Source: CAZISM01 sp964541895
Lineage (GTDB): Bacteria > Zhuqueibacterota > Zhuqueibacteria > Residuimicrobiales > Residuimicrobiaceae
Direction: 5' to 3'
Assembly (NCBI GenBank): GCA_964541895.1
Contig: CAZISM010000009.1
Span: forward strand, 1 to 64,000
DNA length: 64,000 nucleotides
The notes under the pieces are model-generated. The model did not search any database and had not been told where the DNA came from. It was given only the letters and a program-made list of their open reading frames with translations. Each line of letters begins with the position of its first letter. The stretch's first letter is position 1. This document shows, piece by piece, positions 26,538 through 35,939 of this stretch. The translations under genes were made by a program, and so were the position numbers.

Positions 26538-29500
26538 TTATTTCAGCAGCAGATACAGCCATTGGCCGGAGAGGTCGCTGTTCACTTTAATCTCCAGCTG
26601 CTCGTTTCGCATCGCAAACGCAATCTCTTTGCCGCGCGATCCCGGGGTACGGCCCTGAACATACAGTTTGGCCGGCCGGCGTTTGTCCGGCAGCGGAATA
26701 AAAATGGTTCCTTCCCCTTGTACGAAAATCTGCATATCAGCGCCGCGAGAGACTTTCCGTTCCGACGCTACCGGTGTCCAGCCGATCTGCTGCAGTTTGC
26801 GGTCGGACAAAATATACACCTTGCCATCGATGGTGACGCGATCGCACTCGCGACCATAAAATCCCAGCAGCCGCCGCTCCTGATCGGTTCTGAACGCCAT
26901 GATGAGCCGTCCGTCAAAGGTCGCTTCATGCCCGTTGACTTTGAATTTTTCAAAAGCGAGCCGATCAGAGGGCAATGGGTTCAGCCGAAGCAGACTGTCA
27001 TCGATGGCGCTGTTGCGGGAAAATCCGCCCGGCCAGTTCTCCTCATGTCGGCGGTAGTGATTGGTGACGATGGTGGTGCCGTTCGGGAAACGGGTGCATA
27101 AAAAGTCCGTGGTCCGCGAGAGGTGTTCGGTGTTGTCGTTGACACCTTTGAACGCAGCGGTCGCCGGGTAGCAGGCCAGCGCGTCCAGAATTTCAAACCA
27201 GGTCCGTGATTCTTCTCCCAGGCTGGCCGACTGGTCATCCCGCGGCCGAAAGCCCAAATAGGTGACGCTGCCTTTCTCCAGAGCTCTGCTCACACCCACA
27301 ACCTGATCGTTGACCCTGGCCACAATCCGGCCGGAAAGGTTTTGCACCGGATAGATCCGATCGACAATAAAGTCGGTGAGAATGGTCATCGGCGCCAGGG
27401 CGCTCAGCTCGTGAGAAAATTTAACAAGTTTTCCGGCCGCCTGCTCGCCCTGAAAGATGGTCGGTTTTCGGATCACGCCGAACAGCTCCTGCCACTCTGT
27501 CAGGCACTCCCGGCCGTCTGCAGCAAGCAGTGGGGGAGGGCCAGACCAGATGACACGACCGCCTGTTTCAGCCAACCGCTTCATCATGGATAAAAGCGCC
27601 TGATCTGGCACGATTTCATAGAGCGCGACCAGTGTTGAAAAACGGCGGCCGGCCAGATCGATGTGGCCGTCTGCGGTGACCTGGCCTTTTTGCAGCAGCA
27701 TTTCCATGGTAATATAATTGGCATAGCCGTATTGGGTCATCCAGCTGCCAAAGCGCTCATCAGACGCCACCAGATCCATGGGGTAAAGCATGAGCACATC
27801 CACATCGCGATGCACATTTTCCGTCACCGCCTGGATGACGGCCGTGGCGCTGGCGCCGTAGGCGTCGACGATGGCCTGGCGGCGTTCGGCGCACACGTTC
27901 GGCATGCCCCAGAACCCGGCGTAGGCGTTGGGATAGTCGTTGATGATGCCCAGGGAGGCGGCCAGAGCCGGCGCCACATAGTTTCGATCCAGCCAGCCGC
28001 ATTCGCAGTGGTCGTTGCCGTTGCCGCTGAGAAAATCACCCCATCTGAAATAATCGTGACAGGCCGATGCAGCTTGCTGAACGGTGTTGGACCAGATAAA
28101 GTTGGGCGTATATTCGTACTGGCAGGTGAACGGATTCTTGTCGCCGTGATCCCATTGATCGATGGTGGGACTTTCCGCCCAGGTGGCGTGGGCCCGACTG
28201 GGCAGCGGCCGTTGCCACAACGTTTCCGCATATTTTTTGGCAACGACGAACTGATCAACCACCTGATCGGTGAGCAGACGATAATAACGATCGCGAAACA
28301 GAACTGTTTTCTGCAGCTCCAGGGGCGTTGCACCCATGACAATCTGGTTGTCGAGAACAGCTCGGGTGGTGTTGAGATAGGGTCGCGGACCATGCACGAA
28401 ATAGATCATATATTTGTCCANNNNNNNNNNNNNNNNNNNNNNNNNNNNNNNNNNNNNNNNNNNNNNNNNNNNNNNNNNNNNNNNNNNNNNNNNNNNNNNN
28501 NNNNNNNNNNNNNNNNNNNNGTGGTGTTGAGATAGGGTCGCGGACCATGCACGAAATAGATCATATATTTGTCCATGTCGGCAAACTCGGCGCCGTACAG
28601 TCGGGCATAGGCGGCGGCCATGTGGGCGGTCAGATAGCGGAGGCTGAACTGGCCGTTATCGTGGTGGTCGAAATAGTGCCAATCCTGCTGAATGTGCATT
28701 TCGTCGGAATAGAGTCCGGTGAGATTGATGCCGGCTTTGTGATATTTTTTCAGCAGATGCTGCAGAAAAGGCTGCACCCGCGGGCTGAAATAGTCCATTT
28801 CAGGCGAAGTATAGCTGAGAACGACAAAGACGCGGTCCAGGCCCGGCCAGGCGTCATCGCCGTCGTTATAGATGCGGATGCGGCGGCTGCGGAAACCGGC
28901 TGTTTCCGGGGAGGCGGTGCCCTCGTACTCTTCGATCTTGACGCCGGCCGTGATTTCCCGGATCTCATCCGGTTGCACCACCGTGTAAGCGCCGTTGGCC
29001 AGGTCTTTGCCTTTGTAGGCAAAGGCGCGCACGCCCGCACGCTGCAGGCGGAATTTGCCTTTGTTATTGCTCCAGGCCAGCTGTTCCCACATCATGAGGC
29101 TGAAGCGACCGGTTTTCGGATCGCGCCATTCGGTTTTATAGTGCAACCATCGTCCGGCTTCGCCGCCGGCGGCGCTGAAGGCAGGCCCCAGCTCCAGGGG
29201 CGTGAGCAGGCTCAGTTCCAAGCCCAGATTTTTTTCCTGCAGAAAGCGGCTGATGTTTTGGATCAGACGGATATATTCGTCTGCATCGGGCAGCAGATTG
29301 CGTTCGTCGCCGCCATCCTTGCGATATTGCCGGAAAAAGTTGTCGAACGACAGCATGACGGTGTGACACCCCATGGCCACCGCTTCGTCGCGTATTTGGC
29401 GCAAGCTTTTATATTCGGTTTGAAGCCCCAGACTGGTGTTGATTTTTTTATCCGGATCCTGGATGTCGCGCAACTGCCGGTCGCTGGTCAGGATGAGGAC

Positions 29501-29620
29501 ATGTTTGGGAACCAGAAATTCCCACTGTTTGGGAAAGCTTACCAGAGGCGTGTGTTGGGCGCCGGCTTGCAGAGAGGAGAGCAGCAGCATCAGCATCAGG
29601 ACAGCGCATCGATGATACAT
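26538..29620 (-). CDS. Large secreted glycosidase-like protein, one gene split by a false assembly gap
   Basis: The reading frame is interrupted by a 100-N run (28421-28520) flanked by two copies of the same 55 bp. Removing the gap and one copy restores one open frame of 975 residues. The start at 29620 has GGAAGGAG upstream and opens a signal peptide (MYHRCAVLMLMLLLSSLQAGAQ). The first half looks like a TIM-barrel glycosidase (YKSLRQIRDEAVAMGCHTVML, then GLYSDEMHIQQDW with Glu307). Another Glu lies in ATWAESPTIDQWD (Glu431). The second half has a beta-galactosidase-trimerisation-like segment (ENVHRDVDVLMLYPMDLV ... LAETGGRVIWSGPPP). A C-terminal beta-sandwich follows. I cannot assign a CAZy family. 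It sits among pectin-type enzymes, so families of the rhamnogalacturonan-II set such as GH138 are worth testing. Confidence 0.7.
28366..28575. other. False assembly gap: 100 N flanked by a 55-bp duplicate
   Basis: Bases 28366-28420 (starting GTGGTGTTGAGATAGGG) are repeated exactly at 28521-28575, immediately after 100 N. This is what scaffolding leaves when two contigs overlapping by one k-mer are joined without merging. The true distance is therefore about minus 55, and no sequence is missing. Confidence 0.92.
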
Positions 29621-29767
29621 CGGCGATACTCCTTCCATGGAGGTTCGAATTCGGCTCTACGCAAATTACAAAGAGCTGGCCAGAAATGCAAGGATCATCA
29701 AGTTAGTGGAATTTTTTCAGGAAATTGCTTATTTTAACATATAGGACCATTCGGGGAGGTGCCAGGC

Positions 29768-31501
29768 ATGACAACACGCTTCTATCGCTGTCTGGGTATG
29801 CTGGTCGTCCTGGCCGGCTGCTGCCAGGCGCAAAAGACCATTGCGGTGGACTATGGCGTTAAAGAGGCGGTGATCAAGGATCTGATGGGCGTCAATCGCG
29901 GCCCGGATTCGCGCTCGGCCGGATACCGCGATGCCGGAATCACTATGGTGCGCATGCACGACTATCACGGTGCCAACGATTACCCATACTATTCCACCTT
30001 TTGGAAGTTTGACCAGGAGAGCAAGACCTTTACCACCTTGAATCCCGATTTCAATCCCCGAGAACCTGACCACTATCGCTGGCAGGATTTTGACGCCCAG
30101 GTCGGCAGGCTGGTGGAGGAAGGCTTTGTTCCTTACATACGTTTGGGCGTCAGTTATCCGAACCCGCGTCATTACACCGTTCCCTATGAGCCGCCGCTCG
30201 ACCCGGATGCACCCACCTTTGAACGGTTTGCGGGGTTGTGCAAAGCTACCGTAATGCACTGCAACGCCGGCTGGTCCGGCGGCAGCCATCACAACGTCCG
30301 ATACTGGGAAGTGTGGAACGAACCGGATGGCGTGTTCTGGAAGGGGAGCGCCCTGCAATATTATCAGATGTACCGCGCGGTTTATGATTCGCTCAAGGCT
30401 CTGGACCCGAACCTGAAAATCGGCGGACCTGGCGCCGCCGCCACGACAACGTTGAATATCAAAAAGCAGTATTCTGACGGATTTCTGGCCCATCTGGGGC
30501 AGAACAACGGTAAACTCGATTTCTACTCCTGGCACATGTATGGCATCAAGAATCCCTATGCCTTGAACTATTTTGCGGATTATTTTCGTGACAAGCTGGA
30601 TCGACTGGGTTTTAAACACAGCGAGAGCCATATCACGGAAATTAACGATACCCTGGATTCCACCCTGGCCGCTTTTACCGACAGCGGGCGCGGTGCGGCG
30701 TATTATGTTTCTCTGTTGATCACGGCGCAGCGTTCCGCGGTTGACAAGCTGTTCTGGTATCAGGGCAACGGTTTTTTCCAGGAGGATGCCGATGGCCGGC
30801 CGCGGCCAACCTGGGGCGGACTCGGCTTAAAGGCTTACAGCATGCTGACCCGACAATGCCAATGGCAAATCGCCAGTCACGGCGATGAGACCGTATCCGG
30901 TCATTGGCAGAGCGACACCACCAACCTGGTTTCGCTGGCAGCCTGTTCCGACGACGGCAATGTGGTGGGGGTGTTGATCGCCAACTATAACAGCCCGCAT
31001 CGCGAATTTGACATTCAACTGCAAAATCTGCCCTGGCAGAGCAGCGACAGCATAACGGTGCTCAAGAGCGTTTTGCGCGAACCGGATGAGCGGTTGTCGA
31101 CATCCAGTTCGGTGGTGAACGGCGCCGCGACGCTCTCGGTGTCTGCTCCGGATCTGCCGGCGCCGTCGGTGCTTTTATTACAACTGCTTCGTCATTCGAC
31201 CACAACGGTGGCGGCCGGGATGGTGCGGGCACAGCCACATCACGTCCTGTTGTATGCAAACTATCCTAATCCGTTTAATGACGAAACCGTCATTCGTTTT
31301 GCGCTGGCGCAACGTGTAACTATCGATCTGGAGCTTTTCGATACTCTCGGCAAAAAGATCGCCACGCTGGCCCGCGGTGATTGGCCGCCAGGAGAGCACC
31401 AGGTAAAATGGCGTTCCGGCGGGATCAGCGGCGGTGTTTTTTTCTACCGCTTGCGAACGGATCATGAATGCCGCTATGGTAAAATGCTCCTGCTGCGATA
31501 G
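29768..31501 (+). CDS. GH39-like secreted glycoside hydrolase with T9SS domain
   Basis: This 577-residue enzyme has the clan GH-A layout: a TIM barrel with acid/base Glu185 in RYWEVWNEPD and nucleophile candidate Glu291 in SHITEIND. This places it near family GH39 (beta-xylosidase or alpha-L-arabinopyranosidase/iduronidase type). A small beta-sandwich follows (DGNVVGVLIANYNSPHREF). The protein ends with a T9SS sorting domain (LYANYPNPFNDETVIRF ... MLLLR). The chosen ATG has GGGGAGG eight bases upstream; a GTG at 29759 is in frame. The signal peptide contains LAGC, a lipobox, which is odd in a T9SS cargo. The gene is divergent from the 975-residue glycosidase-like gene, with 147 bases between that could hold shared control. 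Confidence 0.85.
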   Translation: MTTRFYRCLGMLVVLAGCCQAQKTIAVDYGVKEAVIKDLMGVNRGPDSRSAGYRDAGITMVRMHDYHGANDYPYYSTFWKFDQESKTFTTLNPDFNPREPDHYRWQDFDAQVGRLVEEGFVPYIRLGVSYPNPRHYTVPYEPPLDPDAPTFERFAGLCKATVMHCNAGWSGGSHHNVRYWEVWNEPDGVFWKGSALQYYQMYRAVYDSLKALDPNLKIGGPGAAATTTLNIKKQYSDGFLAHLGQNNGKLDFYSWHMYGIKNPYALNYFADYFRDKLDRLGFKHSESHITEINDTLDSTLAAFTDSGRGAAYYVSLLITAQRSAVDKLFWYQGNGFFQEDADGRPRPTWGGLGLKAYSMLTRQCQWQIASHGDETVSGHWQSDTTNLVSLAACSDDGNVVGVLIANYNSPHREFDIQLQNLPWQSSDSITVLKSVLREPDERLSTSSSVVNGAATLSVSAPDLPAPSVLLLQLLRHSTTTVAAGMVRAQPHHVLLYANYPNPFNDETVIRFALAQRVTIDLELFDTLGKKIATLARGDWPPGEHQVKWRSGGISGGVFFYRLRTDHECRYGKMLLLR

Positions 31502-31543
31502 CATAGGTCGGCGGGTGGCTGCAGCAGGTTGTGAATTTAATTC

Positions 31544-31572
31544 TTGACTTTTAACGTGTTGAAATTTACATT
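31544..31572 (+). promoter_or_regulatory. Sigma-70-type promoter of the TonB-like gene
   Basis: TTGACT (31544-31549), a 17-base spacer and TACATT (31567-31572) make a near-consensus promoter. The predicted start near 31579 leaves a 40-base leader before the ATG at 31619. Confidence 0.65.
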
Positions 31573-31618
31573 CTTGAGAGCGGCATTTCTGTCAGGCACA
31601 TAAAAAGAGCAGGCCTTC

Positions 31619-32788
31619 ATGGAATTAGTATTGGTTGACAGGTTCCCAAAAGAGTTTCGCCGAAAAATCGTGCAGAGCCTCGATCGGGACCTGTTATTAA
31701 TATTGTTTTTAACTATCCTGCTGCATTTTTCTTCCTTGCTGTATCTTATTCATTCGTTGCCGACCGAAGTCCGGCCTGAAACAATCGTAAAGTATCAGAG
31801 GCAATACGCCAGCCTTATATTAAGCAGGGAACAACCAGCCGCCACACTTAAAACAGAACGACTTGCCACGCTGCCTGGCCTTGAAGCCGATCGGCAGGCG
31901 AGTGCCGGCGCCAGTGCTGAGGCCGGCGCTGCCGAAACGACAGCTGCAGGTTCTACCAGTCCGGCGGCAGGACGAAGCGGTGAGTTCAGCGGCGCAGAGT
32001 CACGGCTGCCCTCCACCAGCGAAATGGCCACTGCCGGCCGCCGGCGAGCCGGTGGCTATTACGGCGAAGGCATGGAGGCGGTGGCTGGGGATGTGAGTTC
32101 GGTGGGTGTTCTTGGGGTGCTTACCGCCGGTTCGGGTTATGTATCCGGTGAGTATGTTGACGGACTCGAGCGTGAAGCCGGCGCACAATCACGCCAGCTG
32201 GAGGAGGTGCTGTCCGGTCTGGACGGCGTTAAAATAGGGCAGTACGCCGAAGGCGGCGGCGCATCCGGCCAGGGCAGGCGGGGCGGCAGCGACGATCCCT
32301 TGGGCGGGCGCACTCTGCGAGGCAGCCGGCGCCAGGCGCGGGCGCTGTCCATCGATGACCTGCTGGGCCGTCTGCAGCCGACGGCGCAGGTGCAATTCAA
32401 GGATATCGACCGCAGTGGAGACTTTGAAAAAATTTCCGACAACATTCAGCAAAAGCCGGTAGCACCCACCACGCCGGAAGAAAAAGCCCGGCTGGCGCGT
32501 AAGCCGCAGGAGGTACAGGCGGTCATCAATGGTCATCGGCTGGCGATTATGGATTGCTATAAAGTTCTGCTTCGTACACAGCCGAATGTCAAGGGCAAGG
32601 TTGAAATACGTTTTGCCATCGATCCCGACGGCCGCGTCATCTGGGCGGAGGTGGTCGATGCCACGATCAAAGACGAGCAAATGATCACCTGCATTTTAAA
32701 TCGGGTACGGCAATGGAACGATTTCGGTTATGGCGACCCCACCGTAGCGGAACAGATCTTTCGACAGACATATACCTTTGGTTATTGA
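31619..32788 (+). CDS. AgmX/PglI- or TonB-like C-terminal domain membrane protein
   Basis: This 389-residue protein has a single N-terminal transmembrane helix (about residues 24-46, LLLILFLTILLHFSSLLYLI). A long low-complexity periplasmic linker rich in Ala, Gly and Ser follows (about 85-250). A C-terminal domain of about 100 residues has NGHRLAIMDCYKVLLR and VEIRFAIDPDGRVIWAEV, the pattern of the AgmX/PglI C-terminal domain, a relative of TonB. The topology fits a protein reaching through the periplasm, either as an energy transducer or in motility/adhesion complexes as in Myxococcus AgmX. No ExbB/ExbD genes are next to it. A strong promoter precedes it and a terminator follows, so it is monocistronic. 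Confidence 0.75.
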   Translation: MELVLVDRFPKEFRRKIVQSLDRDLLLILFLTILLHFSSLLYLIHSLPTEVRPETIVKYQRQYASLILSREQPAATLKTERLATLPGLEADRQASAGASAEAGAAETTAAGSTSPAAGRSGEFSGAESRLPSTSEMATAGRRRAGGYYGEGMEAVAGDVSSVGVLGVLTAGSGYVSGEYVDGLEREAGAQSRQLEEVLSGLDGVKIGQYAEGGGASGQGRRGGSDDPLGGRTLRGSRRQARALSIDDLLGRLQPTAQVQFKDIDRSGDFEKISDNIQQKPVAPTTPEEKARLARKPQEVQAVINGHRLAIMDCYKVLLRTQPNVKGKVEIRFAIDPDGRVIWAEVVDATIKDEQMITCILNRVRQWNDFGYGDPTVAEQIFRQTYTFGY

Positions 32789-32813
32789 TCCTCGAGCATA
32801 GAGGCAGGCGGTA

Positions 32814-32842
32814 CCCCGGTGCAACACAGACCGGGGTTTTTT
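32814..32842 (+). terminator. Intrinsic terminator after the TonB-like gene
   Basis: CCCCGGT (32814-32820) pairs with ACCGGGG (32830-32836) over a 9-base loop, followed by six T. It begins 26 bases after the stop codon. Confidence 0.88.
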
Positions 32843-32925
32843 GTTGATTTGTGCAGCCGTTGCGAACATACCTGAGCTGCTGCAACACGGGAGTGAACAG
32901 AGGTAGAGGGAGGCTGTGTTCCGCC

Positions 32926-33963
32926 ATGAAGATCTATTTTGAAAAATTGCATTCCGGTAAATTACCCCACGAGTTTTTGCAGGAACTGCTGGGACGTCAT
33001 ACCAGCCGGGATGAGCGGGTCGTCGTCGGCGCTGCTGTCGGCGAAGATGCGACCGTGATCGATATGGGCGATCGTTACCTGCTGGCCAAAACCGATCCCA
33101 TCACCTTTGTCTCCGAGGACCTCGGGTATTATGCCGTGCAGGTCAACGCCAACGACATCTACTGCATGGGCGGAACGCCGAAATGGTTTCTGGCTACGCT
33201 GTTGTTGCCGGAGACCGATACTTCGCGGGAATCGGTGCAGACCATATTTCAGCAGATCGCCGAAGCCTGTAAAAATGAAAACATCGTGTACTGCGGCGGT
33301 CACACCGAACTGACCGTGGGATTGGACCGCCCGATCCTGGTGGGCCTGATGCTCGGGGAAGCGGAAAAGAACCGGCTGTTGCATAAAAAGTTGATTCAGG
33401 AAGGGGATCAGATCCTTCTCGCCAAACCGATTCCCATTGAAGCCACAGCCATCATCAGTCGTGAGAAGGTGCACGAGATCAGGCAGGCGTTTTCCGATGA
33501 TTTTCTGCAGCGCTGCCAACAGGTTTTGCACGATCCGGGGTTGGGTGTCGGCCTGGCGGCGCGCACGGCGCAAGAGGCCGGCGAGGTGCATGGCCTGCAC
33601 GATATCACTGAGGGTGGGCTGGCCACGGCGTTGCACGAGGTGTCCCGCGCCGCCGGTTTGGGTTTGCAGGTGCGCTATGATGATATTCCGTTTTTGCCCG
33701 AAGGCAAGCTGCTGTGCGATCATTTCGGTCTGGATCCTCTGGGGTGCATCGGCTCCGGCTCTTTGCTGATTATATGTTGTAATGATAGTTTAAACAATAT
33801 ATTAAATGCTCTGGACCGGGCAGGGATCTCTGCGGCCTGCATCGGCAGCATGCTTGGCCCGGAGGACGGGGTCGCCATAGCGGCCGGCGATGAACCTTAT
33901 CAGCGGCTGCCGGTGTTTAATCAGGATGAGATCATTAAAATTCTCGCCCGGCAGGCGATCTAG
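32926..33963 (+). CDS. HypE-like AIR synthase-related protein
   Basis: This 345-residue protein belongs to the PurM/HypE superfamily. The N-terminal ATP-binding half contains GEDATVIDMGDRYLLAKTDPITF. QVNANDIYCMGGTPKWFL and ENIVYCGGHTELT follow. The C-terminal half has GLHDITEGGLATALHEVS and IGSGSLLI. In true HypE the C-terminal PRICGC cysteine receives the carbamoyl group for NiFe-hydrogenase maturation. Here the end reads IIKILARQAI with no such Cys, and no hydrogenase or other hyp genes are near. I therefore call it HypE-like with an unknown role. The chosen ATG has GGGAGG 12 bases upstream, rather far, and the frame is open from 32851. Confidence 0.75.
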   Translation: MKIYFEKLHSGKLPHEFLQELLGRHTSRDERVVVGAAVGEDATVIDMGDRYLLAKTDPITFVSEDLGYYAVQVNANDIYCMGGTPKWFLATLLLPETDTSRESVQTIFQQIAEACKNENIVYCGGHTELTVGLDRPILVGLMLGEAEKNRLLHKKLIQEGDQILLAKPIPIEATAIISREKVHEIRQAFSDDFLQRCQQVLHDPGLGVGLAARTAQEAGEVHGLHDITEGGLATALHEVSRAAGLGLQVRYDDIPFLPEGKLLCDHFGLDPLGCIGSGSLLIICCNDSLNNILNALDRAGISAACIGSMLGPEDGVAIAAGDEPYQRLPVFNQDEIIKILARQAI

Positions 33964-34002
33964 GCCGGTGCGGCCGCTATGATGCAAATCTTTAAAAACC
34001 CC

Positions 34003-34031
34003 TTGCAAAAAAGTAAATTTTTTATTACTTT
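34003..34031 (+). promoter_or_regulatory. Likely promoter of the ffh-rplS operon
   Basis: TTGCAA (34003-34008), a 17-base AT-rich spacer and TACTTT (34026-34031) lie in the only AT-rich block before ffh. The leader would be about 30 bases long. Confidence 0.4.
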
Positions 34032-34066
34032 AATAAGCTTTAATTATTTTGTAAACCTATATTCGC

Positions 34067-35392
34067 ATGTTCCAGGAACTCTCTGAAAAATTTGAAGACG
34101 TGCTGCGTCGCTTGCGCGGCCAGGGGCGTCTGACCGAAGACAATATTGCGGAATCGTTGCGTCAGGTCCGGCGGGTTCTGTTGGAGGCGGATGTAAATTA
34201 CAAAATCGCCAAACAGTTCATCGCGGATGTCGAAAAACGCGCGCTCGGCCAGGATGTACTCAAGAGCATTACGCCTGGTCAGCAAGTGGTCAAGATCATA
34301 TATGATGAATTGTGCAAACTGTTGGGAGAAAAGGAATCCCCCCTGGTATTTTCCAACCGTGTGCCCAGTGTCATCATGCTGGTCGGTCTGCAGGGATCTG
34401 GTAAAACCACCTTTGCCGGGAAACTGGCTCGGCTCTTGCGAAAAAAGGGTCGCAATCCGCTGCTGGTCGCGGCGGACGTGTATCGTCCGGCCGCTGTTGA
34501 GCAGTTGAAAGTGGTGGGACGGAATCTGGATATCCAGACCTTCAGTCAAGACCACCGGGACGTGCCCCTGATCTGCAAAAATGCCATGGAGCACGCACGC
34601 AAAAACATGTTCGATACCATCATTCTCGACACGGCGGGTCGGCTGCACGTCGATGACGGGATGATGGACGAAGTCCGGCGCGTCAAGGAGGTCACGGATC
34701 CGAGCGAGATTCTCTTCATTGCGGATGGCATGACCGGGCAGGACGCGGTGAACACGGCGCAGGCGTTTCTCCAGCAACTGGATTTCACCGGTGTCGTTCT
34801 GACCAAAATGGACGGCGATGCCCGGGGTGGTGCGGCGCTGTCGATCCGCAAGGTAACGGACAAGCCCATCAAGTTTCTGAGTGTGGGTGAAAAGCTCGAT
34901 CAGCTGGAGCCGTTCCATCCGGATCGTTTGGCCTCGCGTATTCTCGGCATGGGCGACGTAGTCACGCTGGTGGAAAAAGCCCAGGCTTCGCTGGATGAGG
35001 AAAAAGCGCTCAAGCTGGAGAAAAAGCTCCGTCGACTCGATTTCGATCTGGATGATTTTCTCGAGCAACTGCAGCAGGTCAAGAAAATGGGGCCGCTGCA
35101 GGATCTGCTGGCCATGATGCCGGGCATGCAGAACAAAGCGTTCAAATCCATGCAAGTGGATGAGAAGGCGCTGGTCAGAGTGGAGGCGATGCTCAGCTCC
35201 ATGACGCCGGGTGAACGGGCTAATCCCAATGTCATCAACGGCAGTCGACGCAAGCGTATCGCGGCCGGCAGCGGCACCACGGTGCAGGATGTCAACAAGC
35301 TGCTCAACCAGTTTGAGATGTTAAAGAAGATGATGAAAATGATGAAGAATAATAAGGGCGGCGGCGCCAGGCGCATGCCGTTTGGATTTTAA
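34067..35392 (+). CDS. Signal recognition particle protein Ffh (SRP54)
   Basis: This 441-residue GTPase binds signal peptides of nascent membrane and secreted proteins and, with 4.5S RNA and FtsY, targets them to the translocon. Visible parts are the N domain (about 1-90), and the G domain with P-loop GLQGSGKTTFAGKLA (about 105), DVYRPAA, DTAGR and TKMDGDARGG. The Met-rich M domain contains GPLQDLLAMMPGM and ends with KMMKMMKNNKGGG. Length and domains are normal. It is the first gene of a conserved translation/targeting operon and is followed by rpsP after 16 bases. Confidence 0.98.
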   Translation: MFQELSEKFEDVLRRLRGQGRLTEDNIAESLRQVRRVLLEADVNYKIAKQFIADVEKRALGQDVLKSITPGQQVVKIIYDELCKLLGEKESPLVFSNRVPSVIMLVGLQGSGKTTFAGKLARLLRKKGRNPLLVAADVYRPAAVEQLKVVGRNLDIQTFSQDHRDVPLICKNAMEHARKNMFDTIILDTAGRLHVDDGMMDEVRRVKEVTDPSEILFIADGMTGQDAVNTAQAFLQQLDFTGVVLTKMDGDARGGAALSIRKVTDKPIKFLSVGEKLDQLEPFHPDRLASRILGMGDVVTLVEKAQASLDEEKALKLEKKLRRLDFDLDDFLEQLQQVKKMGPLQDLLAMMPGMQNKAFKSMQVDEKALVRVEAMLSSMTPGERANPNVINGSRRKRIAAGSGTTVQDVNKLLNQFEMLKKMMKMMKNNKGGGARRMPFGF

Positions 35393-35408
35393 GCAAAGGA
35401 GAATTCCA

Positions 35409-35831
35409 TTGGCTGTCAAATTGCGTTTACGCCGATTCGGCAAAAAGAAACAACCTTTTTATCGCATCGTCGCCATTGATTCGCGTGCATCGCGGGACAG
35501 TTCCTACCTGGACAAAATCGGCCAGTATAATCCCATCACCGTACCGGCGCAGATTTTAATCGACAAGGACAAGGCGATCAAGTGGTTGAACGATGGCGCC
35601 ATCCCGTCGGACACGGTCAAGAGCCTGCTCCGTCGTCAGGGTATCCTGCATGAGTGGACGCTGAAAAAACGCGGTATGGAAGCGGCGCAACTGGCCGATG
35701 AAATGAGCAAATGGCAGCTGGCGCAAGTCGAACGTCAGAAAAAGGCCGAAGCCAAAGCCGCTCAGACCAAGCGGGAACAAGAGGCGGCCAAGAAAAAAGA
35801 AGCCGCCGCTGAGGAAAAACCGGCAGAATAG
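35409..35831 (+). CDS. 30S ribosomal protein S16, with a long charged C-terminal tail
   Basis: This 140-residue small-subunit protein has the core AVKLRLRRFGKKKQPFYRIVAIDSR at the start and KIGQYNP. The start is TTG at 35409, with AGGAGA six bases upstream; an in-frame frame from 35382 overlaps ffh and is unlikely. The first about 85 residues are the conserved S16 fold. The rest is a Lys/Ala/Glu-rich tail (QKKAEAKAAQTKREQ...), as seen in S16 of Bacteroidota and relatives, so it is longer than the E. coli protein. Order in the operon is ffh, rpsP, rimM; the KH-domain gene often found after rpsP is absent here. Confidence 0.97.
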   Translation: MAVKLRLRRFGKKKQPFYRIVAIDSRASRDSSYLDKIGQYNPITVPAQILIDKDKAIKWLNDGAIPSDTVKSLLRRQGILHEWTLKKRGMEAAQLADEMSKWQLAQVERQKKAEAKAAQTKREQEAAKKKEAAAEEKPAE

Positions 35832-35939
35832 GTCTCCGCTCTTTGGAACACTCGCGGTCGGGCCGGTTCGCTTTCGGGAAAGGTCCGACTGGCTGTGGTT
35901 GTTCCGAGGCAGGATGGCTCGAACAGAATGCAGGTCCGT

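Noticed and set aside
31880..32360. Repeat array in the TonB-like gene
   Set aside because: It is a low-complexity Ala/Gly/Ser linker and shows no fixed unit, so it is neither a CRISPR array nor a tandem repeat.
34040..35155. 371-codon open frame opposite ffh
   Set aside because: ffh is certain, and overlap over its whole length with a real gene is not credible.
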